Below are positions 1 to 10,649 of a DNA stretch of 64,000 nucleotides, piece after piece. Where the stretch lies: assembly GCF_003597125.1 (NCBI RefSeq), contig NZ_QYYA01000001.1:124001-188000 (forward strand). Direction: 5' to 3'. The notes beneath the pieces were generated by a model. The model had not been told where the DNA came from. It made no database searches and was given only the letters and a program-made list of their open reading frames with translations. Numbering within the stretch: the stretch's first letter is position 1; every line of letters begins with the position of its first letter. Source of the stretch: Alcanivorax profundi (GTDB taxonomy: Bacteria; Pseudomonadota; Gammaproteobacteria; Pseudomonadales; Alcanivoracaceae). The position numbers and the translations under genes are program-made.

Positions 1-1515
1 GTCCACTTTGTTCTGGAAGATGGCTGCCTTGACGGTGAGGCTGTCGCCCCCGGCCAGCTCGCTCCAGTCCATGCGCACCAGCAGTTCGTTGTTGGCGGCT
101 TGTTCCGGGTCCAGATCCGGGTTGGAAACAAAGGTGTTGCAGAACCCCGGGCCCATGCAGAAATGGGTGCCGGTGCTGTACAGCTCTTCGGAGCTTGGGG
201 CCCGGAAGGCCTGATCGTGACGTAGGGTGACACGGGCCCATTCGGCCGCTTGCCAGCTCAGCGCCGCAGAAGGGGAGACGGCACTGTCGCTGCGGTCTTC
301 ACTGAGGTTGTCGGCCTTGGTGGCGAAGTCGTCATAGCGCACGCCGAGCTCCAGATCCAGCGTGCCGGTGAGCGGGTAGGTACCCTGGGCAAAGACACCC
401 CAGACATCGGTGGTAGCGTCTGGCGGGGTGGGCCGGTTACTGCCGCCTCGCTCTGCACTGAATTGTTCCTGGTAGCCATCTACCCCCATCAACAATTCCA
501 GTTTGCCGAGCATGGCGGTGTGGTTCAGGTTGATGCCATACAGGTCCAGCTGGGTGCTGTCCGGGCGGCCATCACTTTCGCGGGTTTCATCCATCTCCAC
601 ACCATTCCAGTAGAACATGGCCTGGCTGTTGGTGCCGTCACCGTTGCCCAGATGGCGGTAGTCGATGACGGCATTGCGGGTGGTCTGGTCGCGCTGGATC
701 AGGAAATTGCTGGTGCCATTGGCGGGAGCGCTGCCGTTGGAAGGCACACCGCCGGAGAAGTCTGCCTGCCGTGCGGTAAAGGCAATGTTCTGGTTGTCGG
801 CCAGGTGCCAGACCAGTTTGCCCATGCCGCCATCTTCGCGGCTGGCGGAGTTGGCCAGGTCCTGGTCGTGGGACACTTCCATGTCGTCACTCTCGCGGTT
901 GTAGCCACTGACCAGCCAATCCACATGTTTGGTGGTGCCTGCCACGGCGGCACTGCCGCGTTTGTCATTGTTGTTGTCGTTGTAGGTGCCTTTCAGGAAG
1001 CCGCCGACGCTGGCATCGGGCTGAATCAGGTCGGTGGGATCCACGGTGTTGAACGAGGCGACACCGCCGACCGCGCCAGAGCCCCACAGGTTGCTGGCCG
1101 GGCCACGAATGACTTCGGCGGAGCGAATCAGCTCGGGCTCGATGAAGTAACTGGGGCGGTGACCGGATTCAAAGACCTGACGTGCACCATCCACCAGTTG
1201 CAGTACCCGCGCGCCTTCCAGGCCACGGATATTGATGCTCTGGTTTTCAGAGCGGGGGCCGCCCACGGTGGTGACATTGGGGATGTCTTTGACCAGCTCC
1301 GGCGCCGAGCTGGCCTGACGGCTCTCGATGCTTTCCGGGCTGACGGTGGCCACGGAGCGGGTGGCTTCTTTTTCGGTTTTGTTATCGCGGGTCGCGGTGA
1401 CGGTGACCGGTGCCAGCTCGGCCAGCACGATAGGTTCTTCAGCAGAGGTGTCAGCCAGAGCCGGGCTGGCCGCCAGTGCGATTGCCAGAGACAGGGCATG
1501 TTTGCGCAAATACAT
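1..1515 (-). CDS. TonB-dependent heme/hemoglobin receptor, C-terminus cut by window edge
   Basis: Outer-membrane receptor that should take up heme with TonB energy. Reading the minus strand from ATG at 1515 gives a signal peptide (MYLRKHALSLAIALAASPALA), a TonB-box-like PVTVTATRDN, then a plug domain with INIRGLEGARV and VIRGPASNLWGSGAVGG, then barrel sequence. FRAP (FRAPSSEELY, codons at about 190-220) and NPDL (about 105-120) are the two motifs typical of heme/hemoglobin receptors. The frame is open to base 1, so 505 residues are visible and the last strands are missing. It is divergent from hmuTUV with a probable Fur site between, which supports the heme assignment. The specific substrate (free heme or hemoglobin) cannot be told. 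Confidence 0.88.
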   Translation of the reverse strand, partial: MYLRKHALSLAIALAASPALADTSAEEPIVLAELAPVTVTATRDNKTEKEATRSVATVSPESIESRQASSAPELVKDIPNVTTVGGPRSENQSINIRGLEGARVLQLVDGARQVFESGHRPSYFIEPELIRSAEVIRGPASNLWGSGAVGGVASFNTVDPTDLIQPDASVGGFLKGTYNDNNNDKRGSAAVAGTTKHVDWLVSGYNRESDDMEVSHDQDLANSASREDGGMGKLVWHLADNQNIAFTARQADFSGGVPSNGSAPANGTSNFLIQRDQTTRNAVIDYRHLGNGDGTNSQAMFYWNGVEMDETRESDGRPDSTQLDLYGINLNHTAMLGKLELLMGVDGYQEQFSAERGGSNRPTPPDATTDVWGVFAQGTYPLTGTLDLELGVRYDDFATKADNLSEDRSDSAVSPSAALSWQAAEWARVTLRHDQAFRAPSSEELYSTGTHFCMGPGFCNTFVSNPDLDPEQAANNELLVRMDWSELAGGDSLTVKAAIFQNKVD

Positions 1516-1626
1516 GTGGGTTTCCTCACAAGCCAAAAAGGACAGCGAATCTGCCTGGCGTGCGAGGGCTGGCTTGGCAGGAATCAGGATTGGGGCGCAA
1601 GCATATGCATTTGATTGTCGCCTGTA

Positions 1627-1646
1627 AACAGGAATCATTCCCATTG
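1627..1646. promoter_or_regulatory. Probable Fur box between heme receptor and hmuT
   Basis: The stretch AAACAGGAATCATTCCCATT matches the centre and right half of the Fur consensus (GATAATGATAATCATTATC), including the AATCATT core. It lies in the divergent promoter region of two heme-uptake units, where Fur control is expected. The match is partial and is by eye only. Confidence 0.5.
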
Positions 1647-1774
1647 ACGTTTATGGCTCAGGCTGCCAGTATTTGCACCACATTAAGGGTGTGGGTATGC
1701 CTCTTGTGATCTGCATCCCGTCATATTCGCGGGCCGTCGCGTCCGAAAATTCAGCCTCGGAAAGGGGAGTTGTG

Positions 1775-2623
1775 GTGCGAATTCTTGAAATGATCGCAGG
1801 CTTGTCGATGGGTGTGATGCTGACAATACAGGTGCAGGCGGCTGAGCCAAAACGGCTGGTCAGTGCGGATGCCGGCGCCACCAACATGATTGTGGCGCTG
1901 GGACTGGCAGATTCGCTGGTGGCGGTGGATGTGACCAGCCCGGCGTCTGGCGATCTTGCCGAATTGCCGCGCATTGGCTACCACCGCAACCTGTCTGCAG
2001 AGGGCTTGTTGAGTCTGTCACCGACCCATCTGGTGGGAACCGATCACATGGGCCCTGACACCACCTTGAGCGTGCTGGAAGGCGCCGGGGTTGAGCTGAT
2101 CCGTCTGCCGGCGGCCTATTCTCTGCCGGCCCTGAAAAGCAATCTGCAGGCCATGGCTGAGGCGCTGGGTCGAGAAGCGCAGGCGCAGAGCCTGCTGGAC
2201 CGTTTTGCTGCCCAGACTGCCGAGTTGCAGACCCATTCGCTGAAGGGCAATAAGGTGGCGTTCATTCTCAGTGCGCGGGGCGGATTTCGTCTTGCTGGTG
2301 CGGGCAGTAATGCCGGGCAGGCGATGATTGACTTGCTTGGCGCGGATAACGTGGCAGATTTCGAGAACTATCGTTCAGTATCCATGGAGTCCCTGCTGGC
2401 CATGGAGCCGGATGTGATTCTGGTGGCCGGCGAGATGAGCAGCGACCCCGCGGCGGCGCTTCTGGAAAATCAGCCTCTGTTGGCGCATACCCCAGCCGGT
2501 AAGGCGGGGCATATCTTCACGGTGGACGGTGCCACCCTGGTGGCGGGCTTGAGCCTGGCGGCGCTGGATGAGGCAGAGCGCGTCGCTAACGCAGTACAAC
2601 CTTCCCGGCCGTCTGGTCACTAA
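1775..2623 (+). CDS. hmuT: Heme ABC transporter periplasmic binding protein
   Basis: Periplasmic carrier that would pass heme from the receptor to the HmuUV permease. I prefer the GTG at 1775 (or the adjacent GTG at 1772) over an upstream ATG at 1673: AGGGGAG lies 5 bases before it and it gives a compact signal peptide (VRILEMIAGLSMGVMLTIQVQA). The mature protein starts AEPKRLVSADAGATNMIVALGLADSLVAVD and has the two-lobe, long-helix layout of the BtuF/FhuD/HmuT class, ending near 282 residues. It is followed 9 bases later by hmuU. A vitamin B12 carrier (BtuF) is the main alternative; the heme-type receptor next door argues against it. Confidence 0.82.
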   Translation: MRILEMIAGLSMGVMLTIQVQAAEPKRLVSADAGATNMIVALGLADSLVAVDVTSPASGDLAELPRIGYHRNLSAEGLLSLSPTHLVGTDHMGPDTTLSVLEGAGVELIRLPAAYSLPALKSNLQAMAEALGREAQAQSLLDRFAAQTAELQTHSLKGNKVAFILSARGGFRLAGAGSNAGQAMIDLLGADNVADFENYRSVSMESLLAMEPDVILVAGEMSSDPAAALLENQPLLAHTPAGKAGHIFTVDGATLVAGLSLAALDEAERVANAVQPSRPSGH

Positions 2624-2632
2624 GGCAGTGTC

Positions 2633-3673
2633 ATGATGAATCGATTGCCGGCGACTCCTGCGGCGGTATTGCTGTGCGGTGTGTTGATGGTGGGGGTGGT
2701 GTTGTCCCTGACCGAGGGCGCGGTGTCCATGCCTGCCTCCGGCAGCCTGGCCGCGATCTGGGATGCGTTGTTCAACAGTGAGCGCTCCGGGTTACTCGGC
2801 CACGAGAAGATCATTGTGCTGGAGCTCCGCTTGCCGCGTTTGCTGCTGGCCATGCTGGTTGGAGCCATTCTGGCTCAGTGCGGTGCGGTGATGCAGGGGC
2901 TGTTCCGTAATCCCCTGGCAGACCCGGGTATCATCGGGGTGTCCTCCGGGGCAGCGGTAGGTGCGGTGCTGGCGATCGTGCTGTTACCGGTGGCGTGGCA
3001 GGTCTGGGCGGTACCGTCTTCGGCTTTTGTCGCCGGGCTGCTGACCACGTTACTGGTGTATTCGCTGGCGCGTTCTTCGGCTGGGACCTCAGTGGTGATG
3101 CTGCTGCTGGCCGGGGTGGCGGTGGCGGCGTTCGCTGGGGCAGGGATCGGCTTTCTCAGTTATTTCACCGACGATACCCGGCTGCGGGAGCTCAGCGTCT
3201 GGCAGATGGGCTCGCTGAATGGGGCCAATCATCAGCAGGTGCTACTGGCGTTGGTGGCGTTTGTGATGCTGGCGACCTGGTTTCAGCGCCGGGCCGGGCC
3301 GCTCAATGCTTTTTTGTTGGGGGAATCCGAGGCGCGCCATCTGGGGGTGCCGGTGGAGCGCATGAAACTGGAGTTGATTGTGCTGGCGGCGCTGGGGGTG
3401 GGCATTGCGGTGGCGTGCAGCGGCATTATCGGCTTTGTAGGGCTGGTGGTGCCGCATCTGGTGCGCTTGTCCTGCGGCCCGGATCACCGCCGCCTGTTAC
3501 CGCTGTCGGCACTGACCGGGGCCGTGCTGCTGATGCTCTCGGACCTGGCGGCGCGCACCCTGGTGAGCCCGGCTGAATTGCCCGTGGGATTGTTGACGGC
3601 ACTGCTGGGAGCCCCGTTCTTTCTGATCCTGCTGCTGCAACAGCGCAAGCAATGGAGTCTGTCCGGTGCTTGA
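2633..3673 (+). CDS. hmuU: Heme ABC transporter permease (FecCD family)
   Basis: Inner-membrane permease of the heme importer. The 346-residue protein is hydrophobic throughout, as usual for FecCD/BtuC permeases with about 10 membrane helices. It carries the family signatures RLPRLLLAMLVGAILAQCGAVMQGLFRNPLADPGIIGVSSGA near residues 65-105 in outline, and IGFVGLVVPHLVRL plus DHRRLLPLSALTGA in the C-terminal third, the part that contacts the ATPase. Length matches the family. The last 8 bases overlap the start of hmuV, indicating translational coupling. Confidence 0.88.
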   Translation: MMNRLPATPAAVLLCGVLMVGVVLSLTEGAVSMPASGSLAAIWDALFNSERSGLLGHEKIIVLELRLPRLLLAMLVGAILAQCGAVMQGLFRNPLADPGIIGVSSGAAVGAVLAIVLLPVAWQVWAVPSSAFVAGLLTTLLVYSLARSSAGTSVVMLLLAGVAVAAFAGAGIGFLSYFTDDTRLRELSVWQMGSLNGANHQQVLLALVAFVMLATWFQRRAGPLNAFLLGESEARHLGVPVERMKLELIVLAALGVGIAVACSGIIGFVGLVVPHLVRLSCGPDHRRLLPLSALTGAVLLMLSDLAARTLVSPAELPVGLLTALLGAPFFLILLLQQRKQWSLSGA

Positions 3674-4421
3674 GATTCGTGATCTGCTTGTTGAAGCCGG
3701 TGGTCGGCGTTTGCTGCAACTGGACAATCTGACCCTGCCCGCGGGGCAGTTTGTGGCATTGCTGGGACCCAATGGAGCGGGGAAATCCTCCTTGCTCAAG
3801 GCCATTAGTGGCGAGGTGGGTTGTCGTGGCGAGTTGCTTTTTCATGGTCAATCACTGCGACACTGGAACCCCCAGGAGCGGGCTCGACATGTGGCGGTGC
3901 TGCCTCAGGCCAGCAGCCTGACGTTTCCGTTCAGTGCCCGTGAAGTGGTAGAGATGGGGCTGATGCCGTTGTCGTTGTCGCGCCAGGCTGGAGCCGATGT
4001 GGTGCGGGCCGCCATGATCGATGCGGATTGCCTGCACCTGGCTGCGCGCAGCTTTCCCGGCCTGTCCGGTGGTGAAAAACAACGGGTGCACCTGGCTCGG
4101 GTGTTGGTACAGCTGGTGCAGGCAGAGAAGACACCGCTGCTGTTACTGGATGAACCCGTGTCTGCCCAGGATCTGGGGCAGCAACACAATATTTTGCGGC
4201 TGGCAGTGCGGCTGGCGCAGCAGCGCGGCATTACCGTACTGGCGGTGTTGCACGACCTGAATCAGGTGCTTCGCTACGGCATGCGGTGTCTGGTACTGGC
4301 AGAGGGAGAGCTGGTGGCGGATGGAGAGCCGGAAGCTGTGCTCACCCCGCACCGAATCGAAGAGGTGTGGGGGTATCGTCCCGAGCGATATACAACAGAA
4401 GAGCGTTTTGCGTTGCTCTGA
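3666..4421 (+). CDS. hmuV: Heme ABC transporter ATP-binding protein
   Basis: ATPase that powers heme import through HmuU. It starts at GTG 3666, overlapping the hmuU stop by 8 bases. Visible motifs: Walker A GPNGAGKS (residues 34-41), ABC signature LSGGEKQR (133-140), Walker B LLLLDE (158-163) and the switch histidine in VLHDLNQV. The 251-residue length is usual for HmuV/FecE proteins. It is the last gene of the heme operon; pncC begins 41 bases later and may be read from the same transcript. Confidence 0.9.
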   Translation: MLEIRDLLVEAGGRRLLQLDNLTLPAGQFVALLGPNGAGKSSLLKAISGEVGCRGELLFHGQSLRHWNPQERARHVAVLPQASSLTFPFSAREVVEMGLMPLSLSRQAGADVVRAAMIDADCLHLAARSFPGLSGGEKQRVHLARVLVQLVQAEKTPLLLLDEPVSAQDLGQQHNILRLAVRLAQQRGITVLAVLHDLNQVLRYGMRCLVLAEGELVADGEPEAVLTPHRIEEVWGYRPERYTTEERFALL

Positions 4422-4462
4422 AAATGCTACAGTGCGTTCCAGAATCCTCACTGGAGCGATGC

Positions 4463-4951
4463 GTGAACCCGCAAGACATTCCCAACGCGGTTGAATCCCT
4501 GGCCCTTCAATTGACCCGCCAGCGCCTGATGGTGGTGACGGCGGAATCCTGCACCGGCGGCGGTATCGCCCAGGCCATGACGGCCATGCCTGGCTCGTCT
4601 GCCTGGTTCGAGCGCGGCATGGTGTCCTATTCCAATGACGCCAAGCAGGACCTGCTGGGTGTGCAGGCGCAGACGCTGGCCAGCCACGGAGCGGTCAGTG
4701 AAGCGGTGGCGCTGGAGATGGCCCGCGGTGCCATCGAGCATTCCCGCGGCCATATCAGTGTGGCAGTGACCGGCGTGGCCGGGCCGGATGGCGGCACCGC
4801 TGACAAGCCCGTGGGCACGGTGTGGATCGCCTGGGGTCAGAAGCTGGGGTATGCCGAGGCCCGCTGTTTCCAGTTTGAGGGTGACCGCGATGCCGTTCGT
4901 CAGCAGACCATTCTGGAAGCCCTCAAGGGCTTGATCGCGCGCCTCCAGTAG
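4463..4951 (+). CDS. pncC: Nicotinamide-nucleotide amidohydrolase (CinA C-terminal type)
   Basis: Deamidates nicotinamide mononucleotide to nicotinic acid mononucleotide, recycling the NMN released by DNA ligase. The start is taken as GTG 4463 (GGAG six bases upstream), giving 162 residues, the usual size of stand-alone PncC; earlier in-frame starts run into hmuV. The hallmark AESCTGGGIAQ is at residues 27-37, and VSYSNDAKQDLLGV, VSEAVALEMARGA and VTGVAGPDGGTADKPVGTVWIA follow as in the CinA C-terminal domain. It sits directly before recA, a common arrangement in gammaproteobacteria. Confidence 0.9.
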   Translation: MNPQDIPNAVESLALQLTRQRLMVVTAESCTGGGIAQAMTAMPGSSAWFERGMVSYSNDAKQDLLGVQAQTLASHGAVSEAVALEMARGAIEHSRGHISVAVTGVAGPDGGTADKPVGTVWIAWGQKLGYAEARCFQFEGDRDAVRQQTILEALKGLIARLQ

Positions 4952-5031
4952 CCACAATCAGACGGACTTTATCGTACGCATCCCTGGATCTGACAAACAG
5001 GGTTGCAAAGGACAGGAATACCTGTTCATAA

Positions 5032-5051
5032 TACTGTCCATATTGTCAGTG
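5032..5051 (+). promoter_or_regulatory. LexA (SOS) box upstream of recA
   Basis: TACTGTCCATATTGTCAGTG matches the LexA consensus TACTGTATATATATACAGTA at 14 of 20 positions and keeps CTGT-N8-xCAG with one change in the right arm. It ends 78 bases before the recA start, as expected for SOS repression. Confidence 0.8.
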
Positions 5052-5129
5052 CTGGCTGAAAGGTCAGTTTCGACGACACAGATACCGGCGATGCAATGAC
5101 TGTCACGCCGACACAGGAGAGGGGTCACA

Positions 5130-6167
5130 ATGAGCGATAAATCCAAGGCGTTGTCCGCCGCACTGTCCCAGATCGAACGCCAGTTCGGTAAAGGTTCTGT
5201 CATGCGTATGGGCGACCAGAAGCGTGAGCGGATTCCGGCCATTTCCACCGGCTCCCTGGGCCTGGATATCGCCCTGGGCATTGGCGGTTTGCCGAAAGGC
5301 CGTATCGTGGAAATCTACGGTCCGGAATCCTCCGGTAAAACCACCCTGACCCTGAGCGTGATCGCCGAAGCCCAGAAAAAAGGCGCGACCTGTGCCTTCG
5401 TGGATGCAGAGCACGCGTTGGACCCGGACTACGCCGAGAAGCTGGGCGTGAACGTGGACGACCTGATCGTCTCTCAGCCGGATACCGGTGAACAGGCGCT
5501 GGAAATCACCGACATGCTGGTACGTTCCGGTGCGGTAGATGTGATCATTGTTGACTCCGTGGCGGCGTTGGTACCGAAGGCAGAAATCGAAGGTGAAATG
5601 GGCGATGCCCACGTGGGCCTGCAGGCTCGTCTGATGAGCCAGGCGCTGCGGAAAATTACCGGTAACGTGAAAAACGCCAACTGCCTGGTGGTGTTCATCA
5701 ACCAGATCCGCATGAAGATCGGTGTGATGTTCGGCAACCCGGAAACCACCACCGGCGGTAATGCGCTCAAGTTCTATTCCTCTGTACGTCTGGATATCCG
5801 TCGTATCGGTGCAGTGAAACAGGGCGACGAAGTCACCGGTAACGAAACCCGGGTGAAGGTGGTGAAGAACAAGGTGTCGCCGCCGTTCCGTCAGGCCGAA
5901 TTCCAGATTCTCTATGGGCAGGGCATTAACCAGCTCGGCGAGGTCCTGGATCTGGGTGTGCAGCAGGGTCTGGTGGACAAATCCGGTGCCTGGTATGCCT
6001 ACAAGGGTGACAAGATTGGCCAGGGCAAGCAGAACGCCTGTGAGCACCTGCGCGAAAACCCGGCCATTGCCCAGGAAATCGAGAAAGAAATCCGTGCACG
6101 GCTGCTGGCCGTACCGGGCGACGCACCGGTAGAAGCGGAAGAGGAAGCCGAACTGGGCGATGAATAA
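5130..6167 (+). CDS. recA: Recombinase A
   Basis: Forms filaments on single-stranded DNA for homologous recombination and triggers LexA self-cleavage. The 345-residue protein has the expected start ([29 protein letters not shown]), Walker A GPESSGKT at residues 64-71, [31 protein letters not shown] in outline for the L1/L2 region, and an acidic C-terminal tail ([12 protein letters not shown]). A purine-rich ribosome site (GGAGAGGGG) precedes the ATG. A LexA box lies upstream, and recX overlaps its last 8 bases. Confidence 0.98.
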   Translation: MSDKSKALSAALSQIERQFGKGSVMRMGDQKRERIPAISTGSLGLDIALGIGGLPKGRIVEIYGPESSGKTTLTLSVIAEAQKKGATCAFVDAEHALDPDYAEKLGVNVDDLIVSQPDTGEQALEITDMLVRSGAVDVIIVDSVAALVPKAEIEGEMGDAHVGLQARLMSQALRKITGNVKNANCLVVFINQIRMKIGVMFGNPETTTGGNALKFYSSVRLDIRRIGAVKQGDEVTGNETRVKVVKNKVSPPFRQAEFQILYGQGINQLGEVLDLGVQQGLVDKSGAWYAYKGDKIGQGKQNACEHLRENPAIAQEIEKEIRARLLAVPGDAPVEAEEEAELGDE

Positions 6168-6624
6168 ACCGCTCACGGAATCCGAGTTGCGTCAGCGGGC
6201 GGTGAGCCTGCTGGCGCGTCGGGATCACGCCCGCCGCGAGCTGGAAACCAAGCTGCGCAGCAAGGTGGGCGATCATCCGGCCTTGGCGGCGGTGATCGAG
6301 TGGTGTGAAGAACATGGCTTCATCGATGACCGGCGCTTTGCCGGTTTTTTTGTGCGCTCGCGCATCGACCGGGGCCAGGGGGTGTTGCGTATCCGTCAGG
6401 AGTTGCAGCAACGCGGGGTTGCCAGCGAGCTGATCGAGTCCGCTTTGCAGGAGACCGAGGTGGACTGGTTTGCCCTGGCCAGGGAAGTGCGCGCCCGCCG
6501 CTTTCGGCAATATCCCCAGGACCAGAAAGAAAAAGCCAGACAATTGCGTTTCCTGCAAGGGCGCGGCTTTGATGCTGAACAAAGCTTTGCCGCGTTGGTA
6601 CCGGGCGACGAGGAGATGGCGTAG
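6160..6624 (+). CDS. recX: RecA regulatory protein RecX
   Basis: Small helical protein that caps RecA filaments and limits recombination. It starts at ATG 6160 inside the recA stop region (ATGAATAA), an 8-base overlap, so the two are translationally coupled. It is 154 residues, typical for RecX, with the family motifs [20 protein letters not shown] near the N-terminus and [17 protein letters not shown] around residues 49-65. A terminator-like hairpin with seven T residues lies within the coding sequence and could lower RecX relative to RecA. Confidence 0.93.
   Translation: MNKPLTESELRQRAVSLLARRDHARRELETKLRSKVGDHPALAAVIEWCEEHGFIDDRRFAGFFVRSRIDRGQGVLRIRQELQQRGVASELIESALQETEVDWFALAREVRARRFRQYPQDQKEKARQLRFLQGRGFDAEQSFAALVPGDEEMA
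6329..6351 (+). terminator. Terminator-like hairpin inside recX
   Basis: ACCGGC-GCTTT-GCCGGT followed by T7 (6345-6351): a 6-bp GC-rich stem, 5-base loop and U-tract about 170 bases into recX. As recA and recX overlap there is no intergenic space for a terminator, so this is the first candidate attenuator after recA. The codons encode the conserved RRFAGFF stretch, so it may be coincidental. Confidence 0.4.
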
Positions 6625-6692
6625 TCAGGCCCTGGAAATAGAGGCTCATCTCGGATTTCCGGGAAAGGCCTGATTTAATCCCTTCCCTTGCC

Positions 6693-6811
6693 GTAGCGTC
6701 GGTTATTCGCTCTGCTCACCCCTTCGGGGCCGCCCTGCGGGCGTTCCTTCGCTGCGCTCGGTGGCGGCGCGATCCCAAACTCCCGTTAATCCACGATGAA
6801 CCAAAAGAGAG
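6693..6811. repeat. Dispersed ~120 bp repeat, copy 1 of 2
   Basis: This shares its ends with 55098-55215: GCGTCGGTTATTCGCTCTGC at the left and CCCGTTAATCCACGATGAA at the right, with a more diverged middle. It occupies most of the 278-base gap between recX and the TSUP gene. No open reading frame is apparent. It looks like a small non-coding mobile or REP-type repeat. Confidence 0.6.
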
Positions 6812-6902
6812 CCTTGCCACGTTGGGCTCTGCACAGAGGAGGTAGTGGCCTGAATTAGGTTCGCGGCGTATCCTGCCGCTTTCCGCTTGCGTGAGAGTGT
6901 CC

Positions 6903-7670
6903 ATGGAATACCTTTCTGACCCTTGGTTGGTCGCTGCCTTGCTGGGGGCCGGTGTGTTGGCGGGGTTTATCAATACGCTGGCGGGCGGGGGCGGGTTGCT
7001 GATTCTGCCGCTGCTAATGCTCAGCGGTATGGGGGCGGCGCTGGCCAATGGCACCATGCGGGTCGGTGTGCTGATCCAAAGCATTGAGGCGGTCCGCCAG
7101 TTCAACAAGCGTGGCACCATGCCGTTCAAACCGTTACCTGCGATCCTGGTCCCGTGTCTGCTGGGAACCCTGGTCGGCGCCCTGGCAGCAGCTTACCTGC
7201 CCGAAACCATCCTCAAGCCAGTATTGTTGGGCACGCTGGTGGTGGTGGCGTTGTTGATGGTCCTGAAACCCAACCAGATGACCCCCGGTCCTGATGAGGT
7301 GCCGCAGGTGCCAGCGGAATCCCTGCCTGCCTGGCTCGGCCTGTTCTTCGCCGGGGTGTATGGGGGATTTGTGCAGGCGGGGGTGGGGTTTGTACTGATC
7401 GCGGTGTTGGTCGGCCAGATGCGCTATGACCTGCTACGGGGTAATGCCCTGAAACTGGCGATAACCGGTAGCTTCACGGTGTTGGCGCTGGGCATCTTCA
7501 TGTGGCGGGATCAGGTGGCCTGGTTGCCTGGCCTGGTGGTGGCTGCCGGGACGCTGGTAGGGGTTCGGCTAGGCGTGGGGTTTGCCCATCGGGTATCCCC
7601 GGTGGTGCTCAAGCGCTTGTTGCTGGTGATGGTGCTGACGGTCTGTCTGGCCGCCGCGATCAGGGGCTGA
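6903..7670 (+). CDS. TSUP family (TauE/SafE) membrane permease
   Basis: Predicted inner-membrane anion or organosulfur transporter of the sulfite exporter TauE/SafE family. From ATG 6903 (a GTG at 6891 is an alternative) it is 255 residues with about eight hydrophobic segments in two repeats. Each half has the glycine-rich signature: GFINTLAGGGGLLILPLLMLSGM near the N-terminus and GVYGGFVQAGVGFVLIAVLV in the second half. It stands alone, between two repeat-filled gaps, so context gives no substrate. Confidence 0.82.
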   Translation: MEYLSDPWLVAALLGAGVLAGFINTLAGGGGLLILPLLMLSGMGAALANGTMRVGVLIQSIEAVRQFNKRGTMPFKPLPAILVPCLLGTLVGALAAAYLPETILKPVLLGTLVVVALLMVLKPNQMTPGPDEVPQVPAESLPAWLGLFFAGVYGGFVQAGVGFVLIAVLVGQMRYDLLRGNALKLAITGSFTVLALGIFMWRDQVAWLPGLVVAAGTLVGVRLGVGFAHRVSPVVLKRLLLVMVLTVCLAAAIRG

Positions 7671-7825
7671 GTTGAAAGTTTAACGTTCAAAGCTGAAAAG
7701 CGCGGGCCGGGTATGTCTGGCCTGGATCTGTCGTGCCAGCACCGATATCCCGGGGCCGTGGGCAAGGCTTCGCAACCTCCCTCGGCCTCACCCGAGTTTG
7801 AACTTTCAACGTTGGACGTTGAACT
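7671..7825. repeat. TIR-bounded ~150 bp element, copy 1
   Basis: It begins right after the TSUP stop with GTTGAAAGTTTAACGTTCAA and ends with an inverted, imperfect counterpart (AACTTTCAACGTTGGACGTT, GAAC). The related element at 60804-60950 has the same kind of ends and shares short internal blocks (TGAAAAGCGCG, CGTGCCAGC). No coding potential is evident. It fills most of the gap before alaS and could affect alaS transcription. Confidence 0.55.
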
Positions 7826-7913
7826 CCCCCTGCCTTCTATTCCCATCGCAACTGCGCCCTATGGGCGCTATACTCGGCGCTTTCCGATAGCCAGCCAAGA
7901 TACCGTTTTTCCT

Positions 7914-10505
<2,592 letters not shown>

Positions 10506-10517
10506 TTCTGCGGTGTC

Positions 10518-10546
10518 GTGACGGGGCGGTTTGCCCCGTCGGTCAC
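10518..10546 (+). terminator. Hairpin after alaS
   Basis: GTGACGGGGC-GGTTT-GCCCCGTCGGTCAC forms an 8-bp perfect stem extended outward by a bulged arm. There is no T-run after it, so it is at best a weak or factor-dependent terminator. Confidence 0.4.
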
Positions 10547-10649
10547 GGTGCTTACAGGCTCTCTGGCAGGCTCTCCCGCCACCCCAACATGAAATCCGGG
10601 CGCGTTTCTGCTAAAGTAACGCGCTCTTTTTTGCAGACAAAGCGACTAT

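Noticed and set aside
250-1614. 454-residue open frame on the plus strand
   Set aside because: It is antisense to the TonB receptor, whose minus-strand reading has signal peptide, plug and FRAP/NPDL motifs; the plus-strand translation is low-complexity and matches nothing recognisable.
10506-10649. Lysine riboswitch or other leader upstream of lysC
   Set aside because: The gap is only 144 bases, part of it taken by the alaS hairpin, and none of the conserved lysine-aptamer features is visible.
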